This document shows, one piece after another, positions 11,357 to 22,080 of a stretch of 64,000 nucleotides of DNA. The notes under the pieces were generated by a model. It saw nothing but the letters and a program-made list of their open reading frames with translations. It did no database searches and was not told where the DNA came from. Within the stretch, counting starts at the first letter, position 1, and each line of letters begins with the position of its first letter. Origin of the DNA: Clarkia xantiana subsp. parviflora (Eukaryota; Streptophyta; Magnoliopsida; Myrtales; Onagraceae); NCBI GenBank assembly GCA_036873135.1, contig JAPTYO010000003.1:26374001-26438000 (forward strand), written 5' to 3'. The translations under genes and the position numbers were made by a program.

Positions 11357-12828
11357 TCCCTCTGGTTAGGATTCTTACATATATGGTTTTGTTGTGACAA
11401 AATGGAACATGCATACATTTACGTGCAAAATTAATTTGAAATGATTCTGTAACGATAATGATATTTGTTTTTAAGGCAATAACTTGTTTGGATATTCAAT
11501 AATTAGATATGTATTATAAATATGTTGTAACATTTTAGCATGATGTTTAATTAGAGAATCTACATTTTCTAGTAATATGCTAAATGGCATACTTAATCAC
11601 CATGATTAGCTGATGCGGTATATCCTCACATTAATCACACTTCTACACAATTAACCCATATACAGATAGAAGAAAGTTATGTTACGTTTATTTGTAATAT
11701 CAAATGGAAATTTTATAATTTTTATTGGATTATATTATTCATTTAATTGTTTTTTTTTAAATCTTATTTCTCGGCTAATTTAAAAAAAAAAAAAAAAAAA
11801 AAGACAAAAGAAGCAATATTATTAATACAAAAAACAATAATATAAGGCTGAAGCATATGCATACACCTTCAGTTGAGATCGAGATAAATTACTATAAAAT
11901 TGCCGACATAAATTGAATTATGCTTAAAAGCAAAAACCATACCCAAAAAGTATAACACAACTAACTGAAGTAACTTATACAATCTAAGTACATAAATAAC
12001 CAGATGGCCGAGAAAGGTAAAAACGGTATAGATGTAACATACATACATATAATTAAGATAAATCGTTAGTAAATTCAAAAGAGCTACTTGATCACATCCT
12101 TAAATAACTTGACAACTGTATAAACATACATGTGCCAAGTGGACGACCTGATCATAAAGATACAAACATAAAGAGATGAATATCTAAAGTTACACTTGTA
12201 CCAATGATCAGTCAGTCAGACTAAATTATAACTGACACGTTTGATTCTTATAAAATGAATTAAGAAGAATTAAAGAATGATGAATAAGAAATAGAGAAAA
12301 CCAATTTTACCATTGAGAGACCATATCTTAGATCTAATTAGGATCATACTCGAGCTGTATCCAATTCAACTTAATCTCTTCCCTTTAATTTTTTTTTTCA
12401 AAAAAATAAATTTTTACTTATTTAGTCTAATTAAAATTTAACATTTATGTTTGTTTTTTTAAATATGTTTAAATATTGGAATGAAATTTTTTAGTTTAAT
12501 AAATGACAAACATATCCAAAATCTATTACGAATTCATACATATCCAATATTCTTAAGATATGTGTAAAAATAGTTATCCCGAAGAGATGTGTAATAGAAG
12601 AAGTCAATAAAATAAGTAATAAAAAATTCAAAATGCAACAAAACAAATAAATACTAATTCATGGTGCATTAAACCGAATCAAACGCGTAGTAAATAATCT
12701 CTCCTCTATTTAAAAGTGAGAGTTTCCAAAAAAAACGTCCAATTATGAAATCCCAGAAATACCCCTGATCTTATAGGCTAATAACTGATGTTACTCCATC
12801 TCCTCTATTGTGCCGCTTCACTCTCCTG

Positions 12829-13200
12829 TCTCCTCTATCATAATGATATGTTGTATATGCTGATCCGGTTTTAATCTCCATATCGACGCCGAACCCGCTG
12901 GAACTCATGCTCCATGCCCCTTCGCCAAACTGACGCCGCACCACTACACCATCTCCAAATCGAGTTCCCGCCTGAGCTTTGGTGACGCCCTCCATCACCA
13001 ACTTACTCTCCCATCTCCTCTATCATACTCATGCTGCATAATCCGGTCTTAATCGCCAAATAGACGACGAAACCGCTGGAATTCGTGCTCCATCCCCCTT
13101 CGCCAAATTGACGGTGCACCATCCGACCCTGCTCGTTCCGACCACCATCTCCAAATCCACGCTCTGCCAGAGCTTTGGCGACGCCCTCCATTACCAACTT
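12829..13200. repeat. Two-unit tandem repeat of about 185 bp, GC-richer than surroundings
   Basis: Units 12829-13012 and 13013-13200 share TCCTCTATCAT, AATCCGGT, CCGCTGGAA, CCCTTCGCCAAA, CATCTCCAAATC and GACGCCCTCCAT in the same order. On the minus strand both can be read for 60-80 codons (MVMEGV.KA, RQFGEG.WS), which suggests a captured coding piece, but I do not recognise the family and the frames differ. No function is assigned. Confidence 0.55.
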
Positions 13201-13299
13201 GACCCCTATTCGCTGCTGCTACACCAACTCCACCGCAAAATCCAAGTCGCCCCCTAATATCTTCACCGATGAACTCTACACCTCTATATGGAGTGTCCA

Positions 13300-14230
13300 C
13301 GCTCTTTGAATCTTTTTTAAAGTCGGTAGAGATTATATCTGAGGCAACCGATAACGGTCTGACATACCAACTCTGATACTTTGGTTTTTTGTTTGGTTTG
13401 TTCTTTAGCTATGACTAAATTTGTGTTTCGGTAATAATTTTAATGAAATTTTTTGAGTATTGTACGTTATTGATGTAACCAAATTGGAGTTAATATCAAA
13501 TTGAAATTAGTATCAGTGAATTAAAGAACAATTTTGAGGGCGCAATGAGTCATTGAGTAAAATTATTTTAAAGTTTTATTATATCAAGAAGGTTTAAGAA
13601 TTTTTTTGGTGCGAATGCATTAAGTTTTATAAGTTTTTTTTTCATTCAAAAGCTTCTGCTTGATGTGGAATGTCTCGGATTCTCTTAATAAAGTGACCGA
13701 TAGATTTTATGTTCCACTTGAGTGCGAATTGCTCATGAATTTGAACAAATGTCTTAAAAAATTACTGTTATGGTTGTTCGGTAGACGATGTTGATTAAGT
13801 GGTGAGAAGATGACCGGCTTCTTAAAGGAAAATCTACAATGCTAATATTTGTATTGTTGGTTGTAACGATGAAAGCACAAATTTATTACATGAGAGCCAA
13901 TCACTTTTTTAGTATTCTAATGCATTTTTTTTCATGATTTCCTAATAAGTAGGTTGATTTGTTCATCATACTTGGTAAATGTTGTTCAAATGAGTTTCAA
14001 ACATATTCACTGTGATTCAAATTTAATAGATTTGGAAGATGCTTGGGTCATAAGAGACGGAAGAATATGTTTACAAATTAATTTTTTAGTGAATGTGCTT
14101 GAGAAATATGATTATTTAGTTATGTATAGTTACTACTTCCTATTATGCTTGTTTTGTCTACTTACTATATTTTATTTATGCTTCGATCAGTGTATGTATT
14201 AGGACTTATGAGAGTGCCGATTGCTACATC
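13300..14230. other. AT-rich DNA without a supportable gene
   Basis: There are only short chance reading frames. The text ACCAACTCTGATACTTT at about 13367 resembles the complement of a tRNA-Met primer-binding site and may be a retroelement scrap, with no LTR to support it. Confidence 0.35.
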
Positions 14231-14239
14231 AATCTCATC

Positions 14240-14345
14240 ATGTACACCTTACGTGCACCTACAACAACCTACGTATGTATATGAGAAAACGGTCCATCTT
14301 GATGTACACCTTACGTGCACCTACAACAGTCTGTATATGTATATG
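14240..14345. repeat. Two-unit tandem duplication of about 70 bp
   Basis: GTACACCTTACGTGCACCTA occurs at about 14250 and again at about 14304, each followed by a GTATATG segment. The second unit continues on the far side of the hAT element at 14917, where GAGAAAAAGGTCC matches GAGAAAACGGTCC of the first. Confidence 0.7.
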
Positions 14346-14908
14346 TAGGGGTGGCAATTCGTGCTATCGTGCGTGCTATCGTGCATGTCAGTGATGGTGT
14401 CGTGCTAAACTTACTGAACACGAACACGCACGATAAGCTTATCGTGCCACATTTTACAAACACGAACACGACACGGATGTTTTCGTGCGTGTTCGTGTTG
14501 TGCTATCGTGTTGTGAAGGATATTCAGTTGTATATCCATATACGAGATCTTTGAGCAAAAATAAAAATAATGAACTTCATATATAAAAAAAACCATGAAT
14601 TAATATGTTACCATTCATAAGTTATTAATATAGAGTTTACAAACACTAAATATTAAACCACTAATTGGATGTAATAGATAAGATTTGCTAAAAAAATACT
14701 TAAGATTTAGTCTTATTAGCACAACTTTATCGTGCTATCGTGCGTGTCGTGTTATGATACCCAAACACGAACACGGCACGGAAGTTATATCGTGTTAATC
14801 GTGTTCGTGCTATCGTGTTATCGTTCTGTTAAATGCTAGCACGAACACGGTTTTTTTCGTGCGTGTTCGTGTCGTGCTATCGTGTCGTGTCACAAATTGC
14901 CAGCCCTA
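14346..14908. mobile_element. hAT-type MITE (563 bp) with TSD TGTATATG
   Basis: The ends are TAGGGGTGGCAATTCGTG and, read from the other side, TAGGGCTGGCAATTTGTG, an imperfect terminal inverted repeat of 18 bp. It is flanked by a perfect 8-bp duplication, TGTATATG (14338-14345 and 14909-14916), diagnostic for hAT. Both subterminal zones are packed with short ATCGTG and ACACGA motifs, the likely transposase-binding repeats. It has no coding capacity, so it is non-autonomous. Confidence 0.9.
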
Positions 14909-15268
14909 TGTATATGAGAAAAAGGTCCTGCTTGACGAATAGGATATCACTATCATGTTCGTCTCACTTTTTTTATTATGTTTTACCAGAAAACACATAT
15001 TTGAATGTCTAATTGCTTATGTCTATGCTAAAAATAATTATTTTACACAAACTAACAGTATCCACGAACAACGCGCGTGCTAAATTCACTAGTATACTTA
15101 AATATAAAAAGTGGTAGAGGAGTGAAATTCATAAAAAGGCATCTTCATTCTACGACCAGTTATTGAAAAAGAAAGTGATAGGAACCCCCAGTCATGGATC
15201 GCACCTGGGCGGCCCAGCCATGGGTCGTACTACAACGGCTAGGGTCCCAAGGGTTCAATAGACCTAAT

Positions 15269-15638
15269 TAGGGATGGGCAAAAAAACCGGTCCGGCCGGA
15301 CCGGACAGTTTGGAACCGGTCCAGACTGGACCGGTTCCAAACAAACCAGGTTTTGCAAGTGAAAACCGAGCCAAAAACCGTTTGTATACTTCTGATAGAA
15401 CCGGTTTTAAACTGGACCAGACTGGTTTGGACCGGTTTTTTTTACCCGAACTGGTTTTGGACTGGTTTTTTGTTTTGTTTTTTTTTAATTTTTAGTGTAA
15501 ATCTATAAATAAAAAAGGATCGGACCGGTTCCGAACCGGTTCAGATTTTGTTGGTCAACATCTAATTCAGTTCGAACCGGACCGGACTACTTAAACCAGT
15601 TCCGGTCCGGTCCAGAACCGGTCCAATGCCCATCCCTA
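15269..15638. mobile_element. hAT-type MITE (370 bp) with TSD GACCTAAT
   Basis: The termini are TAGGGATGGGCAA and TGCCCATCCCTA. An 8-bp perfect duplication, GACCTAAT, lies at 15261-15268 and 15639-15646. The inside is dominated by GGACCGGTTC-type inverted repeats, so the whole element can fold back. The 73-codon open frame inside is a by-product of these repeats. The paralogous segment at about 19756-19780 lacks the element, showing the empty site. Confidence 0.92.
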
Positions 15639-15687
15639 GACCTAATTGGACTTTATAGTTAAATTGACCTAATTATGGTGTGATCTA

Positions 15688-15853
15688 TGTTAAATTCCAC
15701 ATTGGGCCGAGTCAAACCCATCAGGCCACTGAGCAACCATTTATACAAGTGGGGGTTCCATCCTAAAATCAATTGGTAGCATGAGGAGGTAGCCCACTTG
15801 CTTATATGTTGCTCAAATGCTGCACACACCACCAGTGTGGGATATTACTCGCT
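15688..15853 (-). repeat. Truncated TRIM LTR
   Basis: It starts TGTTAAATTCCACATTGGG and runs through TGTGGGATATTACTC, matching the 190-bp LTRs at 19811-20922 but missing the final 30-odd bases (…AATACTTCAACA). It breaks off where similarity to the PMEI copy 2 downstream flank (about 10270) begins, so it marks a duplication junction. Confidence 0.75.
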
Positions 15854-15894
15854 CTGCGGATCCGAAATTGCGGAAACAATCTTGTACACAAACG

Positions 15895-15896
<2 letters not shown>

Positions 15897-15955
<59 letters not shown>
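15897..15955. repeat. (TA)n microsatellite
   Basis: It is an uninterrupted run of AT dinucleotides, nearly 30 units. The homologous place downstream of PMEI copy 2 (about 10315) has only TATATACGTATATA, so the tract expanded after duplication. Confidence 0.95.
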
Positions 15956-15959
<4 letters not shown>

Positions 15960-16185
15960 TTCTAATCAATTTTATAGAGAAATTAAGCGATCATAGATCA
16001 CCTTAATGAAAATTAATTCTAGAACAGTATATGTGATCAATTCACGAACAATTTGTATAGTTGTTTTAATAGAGAAATACTGTCTTCAAATGTTACTAGT
16101 CAACTTTATTTATGTCTTAGGGTAGTCTATTACAAACAAAATATAATAATTAAGTAATAATTACTTATTCCATACAAAGTGGCGT

Positions 16186-16985
16186 CTAATTATAATGCGG
16201 TGAAAGATAGTCCCTAAATTTACTTTTTGAACCATGTGTGAGCTCAAAAGCAGTGGTTATACCCATGGCAATAAGGATCCTGGCTTCTCGGTTTCTCTCC
16301 GTCAATGCTTGTTGCCCAGTCACCGAAAAACAAGGACTTTGTGCAGGAGGGGCTTTTCTCATATCATCATACAATTGAGCATATTGATTTTTCACAAGAA
16401 ACTCTAACCCGTCTTGATAAATCCCTCCAATAGCACCATACGCGTCCCCACAATCTTTAAGGTATTGCTTGTATTTCGGGTCAGTTTCGCTTTGAAATAA
16501 TCGGCTAGCCTCTATAAAAGTCGACGTCACACTTTCCGTGCCTTGCGAAAGCGCTACCTGAACAGTGGCATATCCAAAAAAAAAAAATAGTGGGAATTTA
16601 CGGCTCGTGATCAATCCATAAATACCGATAGAAAATAAATAGGCACTCAAAACAAGGACTCAAATCGTATAAGAAAAAAAATCATATTTTATATCATAAT
16701 TCGTATAAGAAAAAAATCATATTTTATATCATAATCATAATATGAAAGTCATAACAAAAATTATTGCATGAATATCCGCTGTTATACTTGAGCAAGCTCT
16801 TGCATGTTGGCTTGTTCGGCATGAACGTTGTCTACGTAAACCTTATTGCAGAATCCGTAATCCTCGGTTTGTCTGCACACTATATCGATTAGGGCTTGGG
16901 TGTCAGGATCGAATCCAAAGGAAGCCGGGACTAGCAATGACACAATAGTGCCAACCATAAGGACAAGCAAATGACTAGCCATCAA
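16186..16985 (-). CDS. PMEI-domain secreted inhibitor, tandem copy 3 (mosaic; altered splice donor)
   Basis: Exon 1 is 16985-16788 (66 codons, or 65 from the second of two adjacent ATGs) and exon 2 is 16557-16186 (123 codons plus stop), giving 188-189 residues. The domain layout is as in the other copies. Two oddities are visible. First, the last exon-1 base has changed from G to A, giving CAA|GTATAAC instead of CAG|GTATAT; splicing may be weakened, and unspliced reading stops at once (GTA TAA). Second, exon 2 is mosaic: its first part matches copy 2 (TFIEASRLFQSE), while its last part and 3' flank match copy 1 (FRDYLSPHYN). Expression is plausible but uncertain. Confidence 0.8.
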
Positions 16986-17056
16986 ATTTTATTTTTTTCT
17001 AGCTAGAGAGTAATTTTAATTTGAGTGATGTGTGAAGAGATTGTACACGGTCGTAC

Positions 17057-17067
17057 TTTATTTATAC
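17057..17067 (-). promoter_or_regulatory. TATA box of PMEI copy 3
   Basis: The complement reads GTATAAATAAA, at about the same distance from the start codon as the TATA boxes of copies 1 and 2, but in a changed context. Confidence 0.55.
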
Positions 17068-17754
17068 TCCTTCCTTCTAGGATTAGGATTCTTACATATA
17101 TGGTTTTGTTTTATATATATGGTTCTGTTGTGACAAATTGGAACATGCATACATTTACGTGCCACATTAATTTGAAATGATTCTGTAACGATAATGATTT
17201 TTGTTTTTAAGGCAATAATTTGTTTGTATATTCAATATTCAGATATGTATTAAATATATGTCGTATCATTTTAGCATGATGTATAGAATCTTATTTTTCT
17301 AGTAATATGTTAAATGACATACTCACCATGATTAGCTGATGTGGTATATATCCTCACATTAATCATACTTTTAAAAAATTAATCCATATACCGATAGAAG
17401 AAAATTATGTTACGTTTATTTGTAATATCAAATGGAAATTTTATAATTTTTATTGTGGATTACATTATTCATTAATTGTTTTTTTTTAAATCGTATTTCC
17501 CGGCTAATTTAAAAAAAATGGTAAAAGAAGAAATATTATTAAGACAAAGACAATAATATAGGGGTGGAGCATATGCATACACCTTCAGTCGAGATCGAGA
17601 TAAATGAGTATAAAATTCCCAACATAAATTGACATATGCTTAAAAGTAAAAACCATACCCAGAAAGTATAACACAACTAACTGAAGTAACTTATACAATC
17701 TAAGTACGGAAATAACCAGATGGCCTAGAAAGAGCTAGTTGATCACATCCTTAA

Positions 17755-18922
17755 CGACATGTTTGGTTCACGGAATAGGAATAGGAATAAGGAATAAGGA
17801 ATAGGAGTATGGAATAGGGAATATGTAATATTATTATGATGTTATTTGGTTGACATGAGGAATATGGAATGAGGATTCTAAATCTAATGTTTGGTTGATA
17901 AAATGTTATCGTAAAAGAATAGTATAAGTCATAATTGACAGATATACCCTTTTGTTATTTTGTTAATTAAATTAATATTATTAAACATGAAAATGACAAA
18001 ACGAAAATTGCTTTTTTTTTTCTTAAAAAACGATTGTTTTTTACAAAAATTATTATTAAAAAAAAATACTTTTTTTAGACACTGTAAAATTCACTATAGC
18101 TAATATAATAGTGAATTGTAAATTAAAAATACATGTTAAATTATAATTCTTAATTAAATTAAAATTTATCACTTTTAATCAGATTTACCATGACTAACAT
18201 GTTATCCACGACTAAAAAATAATACCAATTAAAAAGAACAATCAATTAATTAAATTAACTTAAACTACATCAATACGATATCTATATACAAAGGCAATAA
18301 TCAGATTTTTATGTTTTATGTGGATGGAATAAATTTAATTTAGATTGAATATTATTTAAGCAATTATATGACATACATATAATAAAAAAAAAATCGAGTA
18401 TACAACATACAGAGAAAACTCAATTTGGCAGAATAATATGCTTCATTAACAATCAAGCATGCTGTAAAATATATATAATTTTATGAACGTAAATTTTTTA
18501 TAACATACCTTATGAACAACAAGCACACAGTAGGCAGGGCACTCAGTAGGTAAGGTAGCAAGACACGCAGCGGGGAAGCGGGGCACGCAGGGAAGCGGAA
18601 GCAGGGCAGCAGGAGCAGGGCAGCAGGAGCAGGCAGCCGTCACAACAATTCATTTGTTGGTAGAAAATTACGGCAGTTTGCAGGACTAATAAGATTATAA
18701 TGGATATATAATAATTAAATTAGATTAAGGTTAAAATATGATTTTTTTAATTTTTATTTTAGAAAAAGTTGGAATACTCAATCCTAGAGGTTAGGCTAGA
18801 ATTAGGTATTCCTTCAAATTTAGCAATGAGTAATCCTAATTCTACAATAATTAATTAACCAAACAACATAATAAGGAATATCAATTTTTTATTTCTTATT
18901 CAATGGTGAACCAAACATGGTG
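17755..18922. mobile_element. PIF/Harbinger-like non-autonomous element (1.17 kb), TSD TAA
   Basis: The terminal inverted repeats share CATGTTTGGTTCAC (left CGACATGTTTGG, right complement CACCATGTTTGG). The target duplication is TAA at 17752-17754 and 18923-18925. The paralogous flank of PMEI copy 2 has the undisturbed site, CCTTAAATAACTT, at about 12099-12111. GGAATAGGAATAAGG-type repeats sit just inside the left end. No transposase frame is present. Confidence 0.8.
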
Positions 18923-19810
18923 TAAATAACTTTACAATTGTACAAACATGCATATGCCAAGAGGACGACCTGATCATAAAGATACAAACATAAAGTAAAA
19001 GATGAACTTCTAAAGTTACGCTTGTACGAATGATCAGTCAGTCTGACTAAACTATAACTGACACATCTGATTCTTATAAAATGAATTAAGAAGAATTAAA
19101 GAATGATGAATAAGAAATAGAGAAAAATCAAAGACCACATCTTGGATCAAATTAGGATCAGACTCGAGCTGTATCCAATTCAACTTAATCTCTTCCCCTT
19201 TATTTTATTTTTCAAAAAAATATAAACTTTTACTTATTTATTTGAATTTAAATTTAGTATTTATATTTTTAAAATTTGTTTAAGTATCAAAATTAAATTT
19301 TTTTGTTTAAGTGATAAAGATATCCAAAATCTGTTACGAATTCATATATATCCACTATTTTTAAGATATGTGTAAAAATAGTTATTCCGAAGAGATGTGT
19401 AATAGAAGAAGTCAATAAAATAATAATAAAAATTCAAATTGCAACAAAACAAATAAATACTAATTCATGGTGCATTAAGTCGAATTAAACGCGCAATAAA
19501 TAGTATACTTAAATATAAAGAGTGGTAGAGGAGTGAAATTCATAAAAATGCATACCATTTAATTAAAACAAAATAGAATCTCAAAATAATCTAATGAACA
19601 CAAACTTATATGGCTTCTTTACACTATTTCAGTTTCTGATGCTGTTGCTGAGGACTCGCTTGAAACAAAGTGATAGGAACTTCCGGTCATGGGTCGCTCC
19701 TAGACGACTCTGCCATGTTCCGACCTAGTCGCACTACGGTTAAAGTTCCAAGGGTTCAATTGACTCAATTGGACTTTATGGTTCAATTGACCTAGTTATG
19801 GTGCCACATA

Positions 19811-20922
19811 TGTTAAATTTTATATTGGACCGAGTCAAACCCAACATGCCACAGAGCAATCATTTATATAAGTTGAGGGTCCATCATAAAATCAAGGGTT
19901 AATAACTAAAAAACTGTCAAATGTTTACCCTATGTTAAAATTAGATATCTGAAGTTCGAAATGTTAAAATGAACTGTCCCAAGTTTCATTTTTGTTGAAA
20001 TTTGGTGTCTTTGCGCGTCTTTTCATCTTCATTCAATCATTTTCATCAACCTACTCACCAACTCATAATCCATCACTCTTTACTTTTTACAAAATCGTAA
20101 AAGTTCACCAAAAAATTGAACATTAAAAAAAAGTTTCTAGAAGATTAGTGTGGAGCCATTTTCCAAGGACAACAAAGCGAGATTTACTTGTGTGGATGTG
20201 TCCAACTTCCTAAGTGACGGTCCCGACAAGATGACGAGAATGGAGAGTGTATGGGAGCTCGAATTTGACACACGCTTTCGTCGGAATTGATTTCTCTAAA
20301 GTAATCACACCGAGACACCACATTTTAACAAAATTGAAACCTTGGACAGTACAGTTTTACATTTGAAACTTCAGACACCTTATTTTAACCTAGGGTAAAC
20401 CTTGGACAGTTTTTTAGTTATTAACCCTAAAATCAATTGGTAGTAGGAGGAGGTAGGCCACTTGCTTATATGGTGCTCAAATACTACAAACACCACCGGT
20501 GTGGGATATTACTCGTGGTGGAGGTTTCTAATACTTCAACACTCCCCCGAACCGTGATGACTCTTTAACTAAGGCACCGAATTTTCAAATCCGAACGAGT
20601 TGGGACTATTTCAAAAAAACTCCACTTTCAAGTCCAAGCACGGCTTAGGCACAATCTTGTACGTAGAGTCAACAAATGGGACATACACCTAACATCGCTA
20701 ATAATCGGAACCGGGTTTTTACTCTGATACCATGTTATATTCCACATTGTGTCGAGGCAAACCCAACGGACCACATAACAACCATTTATACAAGTGAGAA
20801 TTTCATCCTAAAACCAGTTGTTAATAGGAGGAGGTAACCCACTTACTTATATGGTGCTCAAATGCTACATACACCACCAATGTGAGATATTACTCACAGT
20901 GAAGGTTTCTAATACTTCAACA
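19811..20922 (-). mobile_element. TRIM retrotransposon with a nested MULE-MITE
   Basis: Two 190-bp LTRs (19811-20541 with the insertion subtracted, and 20733-20922) begin TGTTA and end CTTCAACA. The internal region, 20542-20732, is only 191 bp and non-coding. On the minus strand the 5' LTR is followed directly by TGGTATCAGAGT (complement of 20721-20732), the initiator tRNA-Met primer-binding site, and the 3' LTR is preceded by the purine run GGGGGAG. The flanking 5-mers are ACATA and ACCTA, an aged duplication. This matches terminal-repeat retrotransposons in miniature, mobilised in trans. Confidence 0.88.
19896..20427. mobile_element. Mutator-type MITE (532 bp), TSD TAAAATCAA
   Basis: The terminal inverted repeats are about 45 bp (GGGTTAATAACTAAAAAACT at the left, its complement at the right, both continuing to a GTTTACCCTA block). 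The 9-bp duplication TAAAATCAA lies at 19887-19895 and 20428-20436, characteristic of Mutator superfamily insertion. It interrupts the left LTR of the TRIM. It has no coding capacity. Confidence 0.92.
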
Positions 20923-22080
20923 ACCTATGATTGGGTCGGATAATGACTGGGGTCGCCTAGGTCTGACAAATCTAGACGTGGTCCGACCTAACCATGAGTC
21001 GCATCATGACTAGGTCAATTGGACCATAATGTATAATTTTGTCTTTTAGAGAGTAAATAGCAAAAATACAAAGTTAAGTGTATAAATTGGAGTATTATGT
21101 CAAACTAACGGATATATCAAATCAAAAGTCTAAAAAAGCGACTACATAGTACTAAAAAATTTATTAAAAAAAAAAGCAGAAGCGGGAAGGAATCACATTT
21201 TTTTGGTAGAATATATATATATGAGAAACTTGAAATGATGCCACGTGACATTCAGGTGAAAGTCTCTCTTACAAACTGCTATGCACGTCGATCCTTTTTG
21301 GGCACCGCTTCAGTTTCCATGGTTGGACTGCTGCTCTTCCCAGAAATGGAAATCCACCAAACCAGCTGAAATCTCGCTTCCTTTCCGTCTCTCTGCTCTT
21401 TTCCATTTCCATAACCAAAAGAAAACAGAACGAAAGTTGTTGGCAAACAGGTTTTGACAGAAGAGCAAGTTAATAGATTTCTCAAACTCCGACGGCCAAT
21501 CGCATTCGTAGCCTCCATTATCGCTTCCATTCTCTCTCTAGCTTCTGCAACACACGGCTCAACTGTCGAAATTCATTTCTTTTTTACATTTTTTTACAAT
21601 TCTGTTCTTTGTCGCGAACAAGAATCACACCAGATTGATACTCTAAACTTCTTCTGGTAATTTTCAGAATTTTTGTTATTACCCACCAGCCAACCGTAGA
21701 ATCTATCTTATTCTGCAATAAAAAAGGGATTTTTTCTCGGTGCATTAGGTTTCTACCCAAGTCTCCAGCTTAATGACGTTTTCTTGAGGGTTTCCGAGTC
21801 AAGAATTTAGGGCTTCAATCTTTGGATGATTGTTTGAGTTGTTTTTTGTTCTGGGTTTCTTTGGGATTAAAGGATATACATTGTTTGAGCGAAAAGTACC
21901 GATCTTGGATTGTTTCAGCATCCGATTCGAGCGATGATCTGCTTGTAAGGGGACTCAAAATATGGGTTCCCTCGAAGAAAGCAGAAGAAGAAGCACCAAT
22001 ATGTTGTTGATGTTACAAAACAAGGTTGCAGATACTAGAATGTTCATATAATCCACATTGATTGTTTGTGTTGCACCAAT
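20923..22080 (+). other. Promoter and 5' leader region of the CDK-like kinase gene
   Basis: No separate gene is supported. The stretch from about 21290 to 22080 is pyrimidine-rich with repeated CTCTCT and TTCC tracts, as in plant 5' UTRs, and probably contains transcribed leader and perhaps a leader intron. Short open frames there do not look like proteins. Confidence 0.4.

Noticed and set aside
15274..15495. Open frame of 73 codons in plus orientation
   Set aside because: It lies wholly inside the hAT MITE and is made of GGACCGGTT-type inverted repeats; not a gene.
21454..21660. Separate small gene upstream of the kinase
   Set aside because: CT-rich leader sequence with no domain; better explained as the kinase 5' UTR.
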